In this document: positions 6,990-16,200 of the stretch, piece after piece | Numbering within the stretch: the stretch's first letter is position 1 | Layout: each line of letters begins with the position of its first letter | DNA from: Helicobacteraceae bacterium | GTDB taxonomy: Bacteria; Campylobacterota; Campylobacteria; Campylobacterales; Sulfurimonadaceae | Length of the DNA stretch: 25,976 nucleotides | Reading direction: 5' to 3' | NCBI GenBank assembly: GCA_027084065.1 | Contig: JALWLR010000060.1 | Location: 1-25,976, forward strand | Notes under the pieces: model-generated | Told to the model about the DNA's origin: nothing | The model's input: only the letters and a program-made list of their open reading frames with translations | Database searches by the model: none | Translations under genes and position numbers: made by a program

Positions 6990-7382
6990 ATGGCAAAAAG
7001 AAAAGCTGTTAGAAAAAAGATCGTTAAAAAGAACATTGCACGCGGAATAGTACATATTGCGGCATCATTCAACAACACACTCGTTTCCGTAACAGATGAG
7101 ATGGGGAACTTGATTGCATGGAGTAGTGCTGGAAGCCTTGGTTTTAAAGGAAGCAAAAAATCCACTCCATTCGCAGCACAGGCAGCTGTTGAAGCGGCTA
7201 TGGAAAAAGCGAAAATTCACGGCATCAAAGAGGTCGGAATTAAAGTTCAAGGACCGGGTTCAGGTAGAGAAACCGCTGTAAAAACAGTTGGTGCTATCGA
7301 GGGAATCAGAGTGTTGTATCTAAAAGATGTAACACCGTTACCACACAACGGCTGTAGAGCGCCGAAGCGTCGTAGAGTATAA
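6990..7382 (+). CDS. rpsK: 30S ribosomal protein S11
   Basis: A 130-residue S11, located on the platform of the small subunit, where it contacts the 690 loop of 16S rRNA near the E site. The conserved core segments GIVHIAASFNNTLVSVTDE, GSGRETAVKTV and the C terminus PLPHNGCRAPKRRRV are present. The gene lies 19 bases after rpsM with its own ribosome-binding site (AGAGAGGA, from about 6973) and is followed by rpsD in the standard order. Confidence 0.98.
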   Translation: MAKRKAVRKKIVKKNIARGIVHIAASFNNTLVSVTDEMGNLIAWSSAGSLGFKGSKKSTPFAAQAAVEAAMEKAKIHGIKEVGIKVQGPGSGRETAVKTVGAIEGIRVLYLKDVTPLPHNGCRAPKRRRV

Positions 7383-7394
7383 GGAGGTTGAGAA

Positions 7395-8021
7395 ATGGCA
7401 AGATATAGAGGTCCAGTAGAAAAGATCGAAAGAAGATTCGGAGTAAGTCTTAACCTTAAAGGTGAGCGACGCTTGGCAGGAAAAAGTGCACTTGATAAAA
7501 GACCGTATGGTCCAGGGCAGCACGGACAAAGAAGAAAGAAAATTTCTGAGTACGGTATGCAGCTTGCTGAAAAGCAAAAAGCGAAATTCATGTACGGTGT
7601 AGCGGAAAAGCAGTTTAGAAACCTTTTTAAAGAGGCAAAGAGAAGACAAGGAAATGCAGGTAACAACCTCATTACACTTCTTGAGCAGCGTCTTGACAAC
7701 ATCGTTTATAGAATGGGATTTGCAAGTACAAGAAGATTCGCAAGACAACTTGTTACTCACGGTCATGTACTTGTTGATGGAAAAAGAGTGAATATTCCAT
7801 CATACAGAGTTCAGCCAGGGCAAAAAATCGAGATTCGTGAAAAATCCAAAAACAACCCTCAAATTCAAAGAGCTATGGAGCTGACAAAACAGACCGGTAT
7901 CGCTCCATGGGTAGATGTCGATCAAGAAAAAGTTTTCGGTATCTTTACAAGACTTCCGGAACGTGAAGAGGTTGTAATTCCAGTCGAAGAGAGACTAATC
8001 GTTGAGCTTTACTCTAAATAA
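7395..8021 (+). CDS. rpsD: 30S ribosomal protein S4
   Basis: A 208-residue S4, a primary 16S rRNA binder that nucleates assembly of the 5' domain. The N terminus MARYRGPVEKIERRFG is the zinc-free form, lacking the Cys knuckle of E. coli-type S4. The S4 RNA-binding fold is visible at about residues 97-150 (RLDNIVYRMGFASTRRFARQ and VLVDGKRVNIPSYRVQPGQ). Preceded by AAGGAGG at 7381-7387. In gamma-proteobacteria S4 is the translational repressor of this operon, which makes it the first candidate ligand for the structured leader at 6364-6491. Confidence 0.98.
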   Translation: MARYRGPVEKIERRFGVSLNLKGERRLAGKSALDKRPYGPGQHGQRRKKISEYGMQLAEKQKAKFMYGVAEKQFRNLFKEAKRRQGNAGNNLITLLEQRLDNIVYRMGFASTRRFARQLVTHGHVLVDGKRVNIPSYRVQPGQKIEIREKSKNNPQIQRAMELTKQTGIAPWVDVDQEKVFGIFTRLPEREEVVIPVEERLIVELYSK

Positions 8022-8044
8022 TAAGAAAAATTAAAGGCGGACAT

Positions 8045-9037
8045 ATGAAAAAGATCAAGACTACTCCACTTGCTCCACAGGAGTTTGAGGTAGAACAAAT
8101 AAGCGAAAATGAAGCGAACATCATCGCATACCCGTTTGAAGTCGGGTTCGCCGTGTCGCTTGCTCATCCGCTTCGCCGTTTTTTATTAAGTAGCTCAGTA
8201 GGATATGCACCTGTTGCAATTAAAATTGAGGGTGCAAAGCATGAGTTCGACTCCGTTCGCGGAATGCTCGAAGATATTTCCGATTTTATTTTGAACCTCA
8301 AAGAGATTCGTTTTCGTCTACTTGACGGAGCGACGGAAGCTGAAATTGAGTATAACTTCGCAGGTCCATGTGAAATAAAAGGGAGTGATCTTAGTAGCGA
8401 TTCCGTTGAGATAGTTACTCCAGATGCACATCTTGCTACACTCAATGAAGAGGCAACGCTGAATTTCACGTTGAAAATCGCTCAGGGGATCGGATATGTC
8501 CCAAGTGAAGAGATCATCGATGAGATTTCTGACGAATACATCGCACTTGATGCTTATTTTACACCGGTAAAAAGTGCAACATACAAAATAGAAAATGTTC
8601 TTGTTGAAGACAATCCAAACTTTGAAAAAGTTATTTTGAACATCAAAACAGACGGGCAAATCTCTCCCGTAGATGCGTTTAGAAACTCGTTGGAAGTTAT
8701 GTATGCACAGTTGGCTGTTTTTAACTCGGAAATAAACGTCAAAGCACCGGTTACGATTGAGCGTGTAGAAGAGTCTCCTGAGTTGAAGAAACTCGCTCAA
8801 CCAATCGATACACTGGGGCTCAGTGCACGTAGTTTCAACTGTCTTGACAGATCGAACATCAAATATATCGGTGAAATCGTTTTGATGAGTCCAAACGACT
8901 TGAAAAACGTTAAAAACCTTGGAAAAAAATCGTATGATGAAATAGTAGAAAAACTTTCTGAATATGGTTTTGATGTAGGCAGCGAACTCCCTGAAGAGGT
9001 CGTCAACGCACTAAAAAAGAAAATAGAAGCTAAGTAA
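8045..9037 (+). CDS. rpoA: DNA-directed RNA polymerase subunit alpha
   Basis: A 330-residue alpha subunit. The N-terminal assembly domain (about 1-235) includes the conserved segment GFAVSLAHPLRRFLLSSSVG, which dimerises and contacts beta and beta-prime. An acidic linker leads to the C-terminal domain (about 260-325), where FNCLDRSNIKYIGEIVLMS and NLGKKSYDEI form the helix-hairpin-helix that binds UP-element DNA and activators. The start is preceded by AAAGGCGG at 8033-8040. It sits between rpsD and rplQ as usual. Confidence 0.98.
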   Translation: MKKIKTTPLAPQEFEVEQISENEANIIAYPFEVGFAVSLAHPLRRFLLSSSVGYAPVAIKIEGAKHEFDSVRGMLEDISDFILNLKEIRFRLLDGATEAEIEYNFAGPCEIKGSDLSSDSVEIVTPDAHLATLNEEATLNFTLKIAQGIGYVPSEEIIDEISDEYIALDAYFTPVKSATYKIENVLVEDNPNFEKVILNIKTDGQISPVDAFRNSLEVMYAQLAVFNSEINVKAPVTIERVEESPELKKLAQPIDTLGLSARSFNCLDRSNIKYIGEIVLMSPNDLKNVKNLGKKSYDEIVEKLSEYGFDVGSELPEEVVNALKKKIEAK

Positions 9038-9047
9038 GGAAACGAAG

Positions 9048-9398
9048 ATGAGACATCGTCACGGATATAGAAAACTCGGTCGTACAAGTGCTCATAGAAA
9101 AGCACTGCTTATGAACTTGAGCATTGCTTTGATTGAACACGGAAAAATCGAAACGACTGTAGAGAAAGCAAAAGAGTTGAGAAGCTTTATAGAAAAGCTG
9201 ATTACAAAAGCGAAAAAAGGCGACAGTAACGCTCACAGAGCAGTTTTTGCCGTTTTAAGAAATAAAGAAGCTACAAAAAAACTAGTAAATGAAGTTGCTC
9301 CTCAGTATGCTGAGAGAAACGGTGGATTTACTAGAATCACTCGAACGAGAACTCGTCGCGGTGATGCAGCCGAAATGGCTTTTATAGAATTGGTATAA
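9048..9398 (+). CDS. rplQ: 50S ribosomal protein L17
   Basis: A 116-residue L17, a large-subunit protein near the exit-tunnel surface. The signature N terminus MRHRHGYRKLGRTSAHRKAL is present, with the family ending RGDAAEMAFIELV. The gene begins 10 bases after rpoA with AAGGAAACG upstream and is the last gene of the alpha operon; a hairpin follows at 9410-9427. Confidence 0.98.
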   Translation: MRHRHGYRKLGRTSAHRKALLMNLSIALIEHGKIETTVEKAKELRSFIEKLITKAKKGDSNAHRAVFAVLRNKEATKKLVNEVAPQYAERNGGFTRITRTRTRRGDAAEMAFIELV

Positions 9399-9409
9399 AA
9401 CCATTCCTC

Positions 9410-9430
9410 TTTGGGCTTTTGCCCAAAATC
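9410..9430 (+). terminator. Probable terminator hairpin of the alpha operon
   Basis: TTTGGGC (9410-9416) pairs with GCCCAAA (9421-9427) around a TTTT loop, 11 bases after the rplQ stop. The T-tract after the stem is very short, so termination may be partial or factor-assisted. Confidence 0.5.
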
Positions 9431-9441
9431 CGCATTAATTC

Positions 9442-9451
9442 GTTATAATTT
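9442..9451 (+). promoter_or_regulatory. Probable promoter of the aldo/keto reductase gene
   Basis: GTTATAATTT with TATAAT at 9444-9449, placed between the alpha-operon hairpin and the reductase start at 9500. Transcription would begin near 9456. AAGGA at 9490-9494 is the ribosome-binding site. Confidence 0.5.
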
Positions 9452-9499
9452 CTTTCTCAATTTTACCCTATTTACAAATACTTTTTTCGAAGGATTGGC

Positions 9500-10747
9500 A
9501 TGCCCGATTTTGGATTTGGCACATATCGTGTGAGTGATCATAATCAAGCACATATCGATGCGCTTATAGAAGCACTCAAAGGTGATATCAAGCTTATAGA
9601 TACATCGACAAACTATTTTGACGGAGGTGCAGAGCGTGCGATAGCCAAAGCACTTGAACATGTGGATCCAACCATTCGCGAAGAGGTGGAAATAGTTAGC
9701 AAGTTTGGCTACATTCAAGGTTCTCTTTTAGATGAGTACAAAGATGAAAAGTCGCAGCTTAGATCATTGCTGTGTAGTGTTGTCGAGTATTCGCCGCAAT
9801 GCTACCACTCTATTTCAAAAGAGTTCGTTCATCATCAACTTACACGTTCACTGGAGCGCCTCAAACAAGAGTCTATTGCATGCTATTTGATACATAACCC
9901 CGAATACTATATGCTTGATGCTATCAACAAAGGTGTAGAAAGATCTCAGTATCTGCAAGAGATGTACGATCAGATTTTTGAAGCATTTTGTGCACTGGAA
10001 GAGGAGGTTAAAGAGGGGCGAATACAGAGCTACGGTATAAGCTCAAACAGCTTCGCTAAACCGGAAAATGCACCCGATTTCCTGCCTTATGAGGGGCTTA
10101 CTGAGCTTGCTTACAAAGCGGCAAAAGAGGTGGGAAATGCTTCTCATTCTTTTACGACGGTAGAGCTGCCTATAAATATTGCCGAAAAAGAGGGGTTAAA
10201 GTGCAGTTTTTGGGCAAAAGAGCAGGGGCTTAGAGTTTTGGCAAATCGACCGCTCAATGCGTACTATAATGGAAAGATGTATCGGCTTGCTGAGTACGAT
10301 GAAAGTAGAGACTACTATATGTATCTCAATGAACTTCTTGAGTTCTGTGACAACGAACTACTTCGACCTGTTTATAATATCGTCATGCAACTAGATGAGT
10401 CAAAGCATAAATTCGGTTTTATAGGAGATTATGATACATTCCTTCATACACAAGTACTTCCTCATTTACAGTGTGCACTCAAAGAGATAGAGGGTGACAC
10501 GAAAGAAAAACTAATCGCCTATTTGGAACTTTTTTTGAGTGAATATCGTGAAATGGTAGCGAGTGAAAGCGGAAGAAAAACGAAAGAAGAATTAAAACAT
10601 CTCTTTAAATCTTGCAGTGAACCGCTTCAAAAATGTGCTTTGGAGTATTTGATGAAGCAAGAGAGTATAGACTATGTTCTTGTAGGAGCAAGACGCGTAC
10701 GCTATGTGTATGACCTGCTCTCTTTAAGAGAGGAATTAGCTCAATAA
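9500..10747 (+). CDS. Aldo/keto reductase family oxidoreductase
   Basis: A 415-residue member of the aldo/keto reductase superfamily, NAD(P)H-dependent TIM-barrel enzymes that reduce carbonyls. The tetrad is traceable: Asp34 and Tyr39 in LIDTSTNYFDGG, Lys68 in IVSKFGY, and His132 in CYLIHNPEYY. The C-terminal region with YVLVGARRVRYV resembles the end of the barrel. The protein is longer than typical 280-340-residue members because of an extra helical segment around residues 260-370 (including LLEFCDNELLRPVYNIVMQ), whose role I cannot assign. Start chosen from AAGGA at 9490. The substrate is unknown. It is probably its own transcription unit. Confidence 0.85.
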   Translation: MPDFGFGTYRVSDHNQAHIDALIEALKGDIKLIDTSTNYFDGGAERAIAKALEHVDPTIREEVEIVSKFGYIQGSLLDEYKDEKSQLRSLLCSVVEYSPQCYHSISKEFVHHQLTRSLERLKQESIACYLIHNPEYYMLDAINKGVERSQYLQEMYDQIFEAFCALEEEVKEGRIQSYGISSNSFAKPENAPDFLPYEGLTELAYKAAKEVGNASHSFTTVELPINIAEKEGLKCSFWAKEQGLRVLANRPLNAYYNGKMYRLAEYDESRDYYMYLNELLEFCDNELLRPVYNIVMQLDESKHKFGFIGDYDTFLHTQVLPHLQCALKEIEGDTKEKLIAYLELFLSEYREMVASESGRKTKEELKHLFKSCSEPLQKCALEYLMKQESIDYVLVGARRVRYVYDLLSLREELAQ

Positions 10748-10816
10748 TTTAGCGGCTATTAAGCCGAAATGCTATATTTTATGATATGAAAAATTATATG
10801 ATTTAAGGTGGAAAGA

Positions 10817-11092
10817 ATGATACCCTTTAGTGATGAAGAGCTACTTGAGCCCGTTAAAAGTGTCATCGACAAGGTAAGACCCTCCTTGGCACTTGACGGC
10901 GGCGATATAGATTTTATAACCGTGAAAGACGGAAAAGTATATGTACAGCTTAAGGGAGCATGTGTTGGGTGCGGTAGTAGCGGTACAACACTCAAATATG
11001 GTGTAGAGCGACAATTGCGTATGGATATACATCCGGAACTGTGTGTCGTGAATGTACCTTTTGGTATGGAAAACGATATTGATAAATTATAA
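10817..11092 (+). CDS. NifU C-terminal domain (Fe-S scaffold) protein
   Basis: A 91-residue protein consisting only of the NifU C-terminal domain, with LDGGDIDFI and the scaffold motif GACVGCGSSGTTLKYGVE (Cys49, Cys52). Such proteins assemble or carry [4Fe-4S] clusters and pass them to targets in the cytosol. The frame has a GTG at 10808, but that GTG is part of the ribosome-binding stretch AAGGTGGA (10805-10812), so ATG 10817 is preferred. A small inverted repeat (CGGCT/AGCCG near 10753-10766) and an AT-rich region lie between it and the reductase. The TPR gene follows 20 bases later. Confidence 0.9.
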   Translation: MIPFSDEELLEPVKSVIDKVRPSLALDGGDIDFITVKDGKVYVQLKGACVGCGSSGTTLKYGVERQLRMDIHPELCVVNVPFGMENDIDKL

Positions 11093-11112
11093 ACTTACAA
11101 AGGAGGGAGAAT

Positions 11113-11709
11113 ATGAGTTCAATTAGCAAGTATAAAATTCTCTCCGAAGCGAAAAAATATTTTTCTCAATCGGATTATAAAAAAGCATTGGAGAAATTTG
11201 CTGCGGTTTTGCAAAACTATCCTAACTCAAAAGAGGCATACAATGGTGTTATCCTCTCCGAAATGGCTTTAAGTGGAGAAGGGGGAGCCGAAGCACTTTT
11301 TGACTATTATGAAGTGCTCAAAAGTGAAGATAATGAGAGTGCTGATGAAATTATGAGTGAAATTTTGGAAAATATGGACGGCACTCTTGACAAACTGACA
11401 GAAGCATTCGCTCAACCGCTGCGTGATAAACTGGAGGCGGAAGAGGGGATTCTCTATGAGGATTTCAAACAGATTTTGGCACAAAACGGCGGTAATTTCA
11501 AAAAGGTTTTTGATAACATCATGTTTTCAACGAAGGTTATCATTACAAAAAAAGAGGACTTTTTGGAGTTCCTCGATATGCTTATAGAGAACGGTTACAA
11601 CGAAATGGCACTTGGCTATTTGGAAAATGCTTTGAGCATCTATCCGGCAGACATGCAGTTACGTTCGCTACTAGAAAAATTAGGTCAAAGGCTAGAAGTT
11701 GAGAATTGA
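11113..11709 (+). CDS. Tetratricopeptide-repeat protein of unknown function
   Basis: A 198-residue, mostly helical, acidic cytosolic protein. TPR-like units are visible at about residues 9-40 (AKKYFSQSDYKKALEKFAAV, then NYPNS) and near the C terminus (GYNEMALGYLENALSIYPAD), with less regular helices between. There is no signal peptide or membrane segment. It has a strong AAGGAGGG Shine-Dalgarno (11100-11107). It sits between a NifU-type scaffold and murE, and its stop overlaps the murE start by 11 bases, implying coupling. I cannot assign a partner; TPR units usually mediate protein-protein contact. Confidence 0.75.
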   Translation: MSSISKYKILSEAKKYFSQSDYKKALEKFAAVLQNYPNSKEAYNGVILSEMALSGEGGAEALFDYYEVLKSEDNESADEIMSEILENMDGTLDKLTEAFAQPLRDKLEAEEGILYEDFKQILAQNGGNFKKVFDNIMFSTKVIITKKEDFLEFLDMLIENGYNEMALGYLENALSIYPADMQLRSLLEKLGQRLEVEN

Positions 11710-12997
11710 AATCCCCGATCAGGAGTATCGCTATATCACGGATAACTCCCGATTTTGTGATGAACAAACTGCATTTGTTCTTACTAAACAGAATGAAAAG
11801 TATCTTGAAGATGCAAAGCAAAAAGCTCATAGTATTATTTCCATTAGAGATGTTGCAGAGTTGTTTGGAATTGATCGTATCCAAATTGTAGGTATTACGG
11901 GTACAAACGGAAAAACGACAACTGCCAGTGCCATATACTCTTATTTGCTTGATTTGGGTTACAAAGCGGCACTGCAGGGTACACGCGGTTTTTTTATGAA
12001 TGATGAGACGATTGAAGGCAAAAGCCTAACAACGCCTTCGGTTCTTCGAACCTACATGCATATCTATCAGGCGGTGAGTGCAGGTTGTGATTATTTTATA
12101 ATGGAAGTGAGTTCCCATGCAATAGTCCAAAACAGAATCGAGGGACTTGACTTTTCTTTAAAAGTGCTTACCAACATCACTCAAGATCATCTTGATTATC
12201 ATAAAACATTAGAGGAGTATGTCCGAGTTAAAAACAGCTTTTTTCAAGATGAAACGAAAAAGCTGATAAACAAGGATGAACCAAAAGCCGATTTTAACAT
12301 TAAAAATACTTACACCTACGGTATTGAAAATCCGGCTACATATAAACTGATGGCTTATACGCTCAATGAGGGTGCAAGCGGAATATTGCAGCATTTTGGA
12401 GAGATCGTCCCTTTTGTCTCTTCGTTGTACGGTTTTTTCAATCTATACAATACGGTTGCAGCGATAGGGGCTGTACATATGCTAACAAACAGAAAGCTTG
12501 AAGAGATTGTTGAAGTCGTTCCCAATTTTGCAGGTGTCAGTGGAAGAATGGAACAGGTAAGTGAAGATCCTTTTGTTTTGGTTGACTTTGCGCATACACC
12601 AGATGGTATGGCACAGGTGTTGAATGCTTTGAAAGAAAAAGAGATCATAGTCGTTTTTGGCGCAGGTGGCGATAGAGACAAACTCAAGCGACCTTTGATG
12701 GGACGTGTAGCCGCGACACTTGCAAAAAAAGTAATAATAACAAGTGACAATCCTCGTTTCGAAGACCCTGATGAGATAATAAGTGATATTTTAGAAGGCA
12801 TAGAAGATCGCTCATGTGTAATTGTAGAACCAAACAGAAAAGAGGCAATCCAAAAAGCGCTTTTGATGCAACAAAAGGATGAAGTAGTCGTCATTTTAGG
12901 AAAAGGAGATGAGGAGTTTCAGATCATTTACGATAAAAAACTACCTTTTGACGACAGAGCAGTCGCGCGTGAGCTACTTCTAAAAAAAGAGATATAA
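11699..12997 (+). CDS. murE: UDP-N-acetylmuramoyl-tripeptide synthase (meso-diaminopimelate-adding)
   Basis: A 432-residue Mur ligase that adds the third residue of the peptidoglycan stem peptide to UDP-MurNAc-L-Ala-D-Glu. The ATP loop is GITGTNGKTTT (65-75); the carbamoylated-Lys region lies near YVRVKNSFF. The DNPR motif (350-353), diagnostic for meso-diaminopimelate rather than lysine, is present, as is the C-terminal GKGDEEFQ. It is shorter than the usual ~490 because the N-terminal UDP-binding domain is reduced, apparently typical of this group. The start is a TTG with AAAGG about 8 nt upstream, overlapping the TPR gene by 11 bases. Last gene of the NifU-TPR-murE run. Confidence 0.94.
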   Translation: MRIEIPDQEYRYITDNSRFCDEQTAFVLTKQNEKYLEDAKQKAHSIISIRDVAELFGIDRIQIVGITGTNGKTTTASAIYSYLLDLGYKAALQGTRGFFMNDETIEGKSLTTPSVLRTYMHIYQAVSAGCDYFIMEVSSHAIVQNRIEGLDFSLKVLTNITQDHLDYHKTLEEYVRVKNSFFQDETKKLINKDEPKADFNIKNTYTYGIENPATYKLMAYTLNEGASGILQHFGEIVPFVSSLYGFFNLYNTVAAIGAVHMLTNRKLEEIVEVVPNFAGVSGRMEQVSEDPFVLVDFAHTPDGMAQVLNALKEKEIIVVFGAGGDRDKLKRPLMGRVAATLAKKVIITSDNPRFEDPDEIISDILEGIEDRSCVIVEPNRKEAIQKALLMQQKDEVVVILGKGDEEFQIIYDKKLPFDDRAVARELLLKKEI

Positions 12998-13033
12998 ACT
13001 ACATTTTTTTTCTTCCCTTTACATACGGTACGT

Positions 13034-13049
13034 CTTGCTAGATAGCAAG
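13034..13049. repeat. Inverted repeat CTTGCTA-GA-TAGCAAG
   Basis: A perfect 7-bp inverted repeat 37 bases after murE, with no T-tract on either strand. It could be a factor-dependent terminator stem or an operator for the downstream operon. I cannot tell which. Confidence 0.4.
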
Positions 13050-13183
13050 TCTACCAGATATATAACAACAAAACAATCATATCTTCATCTATATTATACT
13101 GATAGTAATTGCTATTGGAATATATTTATTTATAAGTTAAGTAGTTTAAATTTATATTATTAATGTTTTTTTAAAAAAATCAG

Positions 13184-13245
13184 TGATATAATATGAAAAT
13201 TTATAATGTCCGGTTTATACCTGAGGGTATATCCAAATAAAGGAG
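13184..13245 (+). promoter_or_regulatory. Promoter and ribosome-binding site of the lipoprotein/protease operon
   Basis: An extended -10, TGATATAAT (13184-13192), follows a symmetric T7A7 tract (13166-13179). A second TATAAT occurs at 13202-13207. AAGGAG at 13240-13245 lies five bases before ATG 13251. The whole gap 12998-13250 is very AT-rich and includes an imperfect palindrome ATAGTAATTGCTAT at 13102-13115. Confidence 0.5.
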
Positions 13246-13250
13246 ATGGC

Positions 13251-16200
13251 ATGAAAGGATTGATTGGAGTAATCGCTACTTTAGCGATGTTGCTTTTTGT
13301 GGGCTGTGGAGGAGGCAGCAGTGATTCTGGTGTAGAAACTACAAGTAGTAAAGAAGTGTACTCTTTGACCACTGATACGAATCATGCTGTAATGGGACCA
13401 TTAAAAGGGGCGACGGTAAAAATCTATAAATTGGATGATATGCAAACACCGATTGAAGAGGTTCAAACGGATGAACTTGGTGGTTTTTCTGTTGCACTTG
13501 ATAGTCTTGATGATAATGAGTTGTTGCTAGTTGTTGTTTCTGGTGGAGTTGATATAGATGCTAACGACGATGGGGTACTTGATGATACTCCAGTTTCCAA
13601 CAAAGGAAAAATTAGAGCAATAGCGACAGCTGCTGATTTACGAGCATCTTCAGTGAATGTAACACTTCTAAGCGAAGTTCTATATAACTATGTAGAGCAG
13701 TTAATTGGACAGGTGCATCCTGATGACTTAGAAGAAGCTATGAATGCAGTGGCTAAAAAACTTTTAAAAGATGAAATTGGAGGCAATTATAAAGATATAA
13801 ATCATTTTAATCCTTTAGATAATGCTCAAAGAGAGAAGTTGAGTTTCGACTATTCCACTTTAATTGGAAATGATGCCAACGAGTCTTTGTCTGCAAAAAT
13901 TTACAATGATGAAAACGCTACAGAGATAAAAACGGTACTTCAAAATCATTTTCAAGACAAAATGGTTCTCAATGATATATCATTGGTGCCGGAAAAGAGA
14001 TATTTTAAAATAGCTCTTGTCGAACCTGCAAAATCGTCGATAACATCGGATGGATCGACAATTTTTGTCGATTATGAAAACAACAGTTCAAAACTAGTTG
14101 ATTTTGTTGCTACGGATTCCAATATATCGTTTACAATTACAACTGATTCAGATCTGAATATAACTGGTTGGGATGGTTGTGATAAGGTCTCAGATGATCA
14201 AAAAACATGTTATTTGGTTGAAATCCAGAGCGATAGACTAGTTATTCCAAATGTAGTCTATGCAGACACAGAATATGCCGATAATGTCAAAGATTTGACA
14301 GGATATTACGTGAGTGTGCTAGATGACAATGTCAGTTATGCCGTATCGTTGGATTTGGATGCACCGACAGAAAAAAGAGATTTTGTCGAATCAATTAAAT
14401 CGGATGATATTATCATCAATACAAGTGATTCGCAGAAGTTTTTTAGAAAAGTTACAGCTGTAAGAAAAGTTGATGATTACAATTATGTATTTACAACGAC
14501 AGATGTAGCATTTGTAGAGCTTTATAAAAGAGGAAGTGCTTCAGTAGATAGAGCATTGACATATAATGACTTAGCAGATGATCTTCAAACGATTAACAGA
14601 TCTCTAAAAAGCAAATACGGTAATGTGAAATTGTTGCCGCCGACAAAGCCAAATGATGATACTTTTGTTTTGCAATTTGGTGGAGTACAGAGCACGGATT
14701 CTCTTAATAGAGCGATAGAACATGAAGATTCAGCTAAATTTGAGTTAGCTGATGGAGTGGATCTTGAAGGAAAGTTGACATTCAAACTAGATGCTGATTT
14801 TAACTACAATGTCAGTTGGCATCTTTTTGGTCCATCACTTGACAGTATGCGTTTTGTGATTAAAAACGATGTTAAATCCGAATTGAAAATTATTGCAACA
14901 AAAGAGGGTTTGAACTTAGGAAAAGAGTTTCAGGTGGGACCAACATTACGTTTTAGAATACCTGTAGCTGCTTCACCGATATGGGTTGATGCTACATTGA
15001 CTTTCTATATTGGTGCTAGTGGAAAAATTGAAGGTATTGTTACTGTTGGAGGTGAAGCCGGTGTTAACACGAAAATAGGATTTAACTATGCTAATGGACA
15101 TGTATTGCCAATAGGCAACATTGATCCAAATGGGAAATTTTCAGGTTCAACGGAAGTCAAGTTCAGTACAGGTGCATATTTAAAAGCTTTACCTGCATTA
15201 ACTGTCTCTTCTATTGCAGGGATAGGAGTTGATAACAGATTAACGATTGGTGCTGAAAACTCTTTTGTTGTAGGGATTTCTACCTCAGGTGCTGAGTGCG
15301 ATATATCAAAAGGGAAAGCGTATGGTCAGTACTCAATATCTCCGGTCTTTACGTGGGATCCTTGGTTGAGAGATTTTGACTGGGCTAAAGATTTGGAAGA
15401 AGATATAAATGATCAAATCAGTCTTACATCTTCTCTGACTTGGGTACTAAAAGAGTGGTCAAATCCATGTCTTGCTACACCTTCTTATTTGGAAGTGTAT
15501 GGGGATGATGTTACAGAGAGTGTCAAAGCAAGTGAGGGAATCGATAAAGCATACACCTACGTAGTGAAAAACAGTGGAGATGAACCACTAAATTGGAAAG
15601 TGGAAAAATCAGGTAGTTTATCCGATTTCGTTACGATTTCTCCAACATCGGGGACTTTGGCTAAAGATGAGAATATAACCGTAATGGTTGTAGTGTCTAA
15701 GAGTGATTTGAGCGAAGATATTGATTCTACATTAAGAGCGTATATCAAGTTTATCAATGATGTCGAAGATGATAGAAGCATTTTTGAAAAAGGGGGAGAG
15801 ACTTATACTATCGCAGTTGACGTAGTTCCAGATGTTGTAGCACCTGTTTTGAACTCTGTATCTTTAAATGGAGAGAGTATCAAACGAATCAATTTTGAAT
15901 GGAACTATAGCGGGACTGCGCCTATTGACGGATTTAAACTTTATAAATCAGACTGTGCAGAAGATAATTATGAATTGTTTAAAGTCATAGCAGAACCTTC
16001 TACAAGAATTGCTTCATGGTATTATGATGAGGTTGCTTCTTCATTTGTAGCAGGTAGAAGCTATTGCTTTAAATTGAGTTCATATAAAGAAGATGTGGAG
16101 TCAGAGTTGTCCAATGCAGTTACATTGGATATACCGGAATATGCAAAACTTATTTCAAATATCAAAGATAAAGATGGTAATCCTTTGCCGTCAGCTACTG

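Noticed and set aside
13034..13049. Inverted repeat as an intrinsic terminator of murE.
   Set aside because: No T-tract follows on either strand, so I list it only as a repeat.
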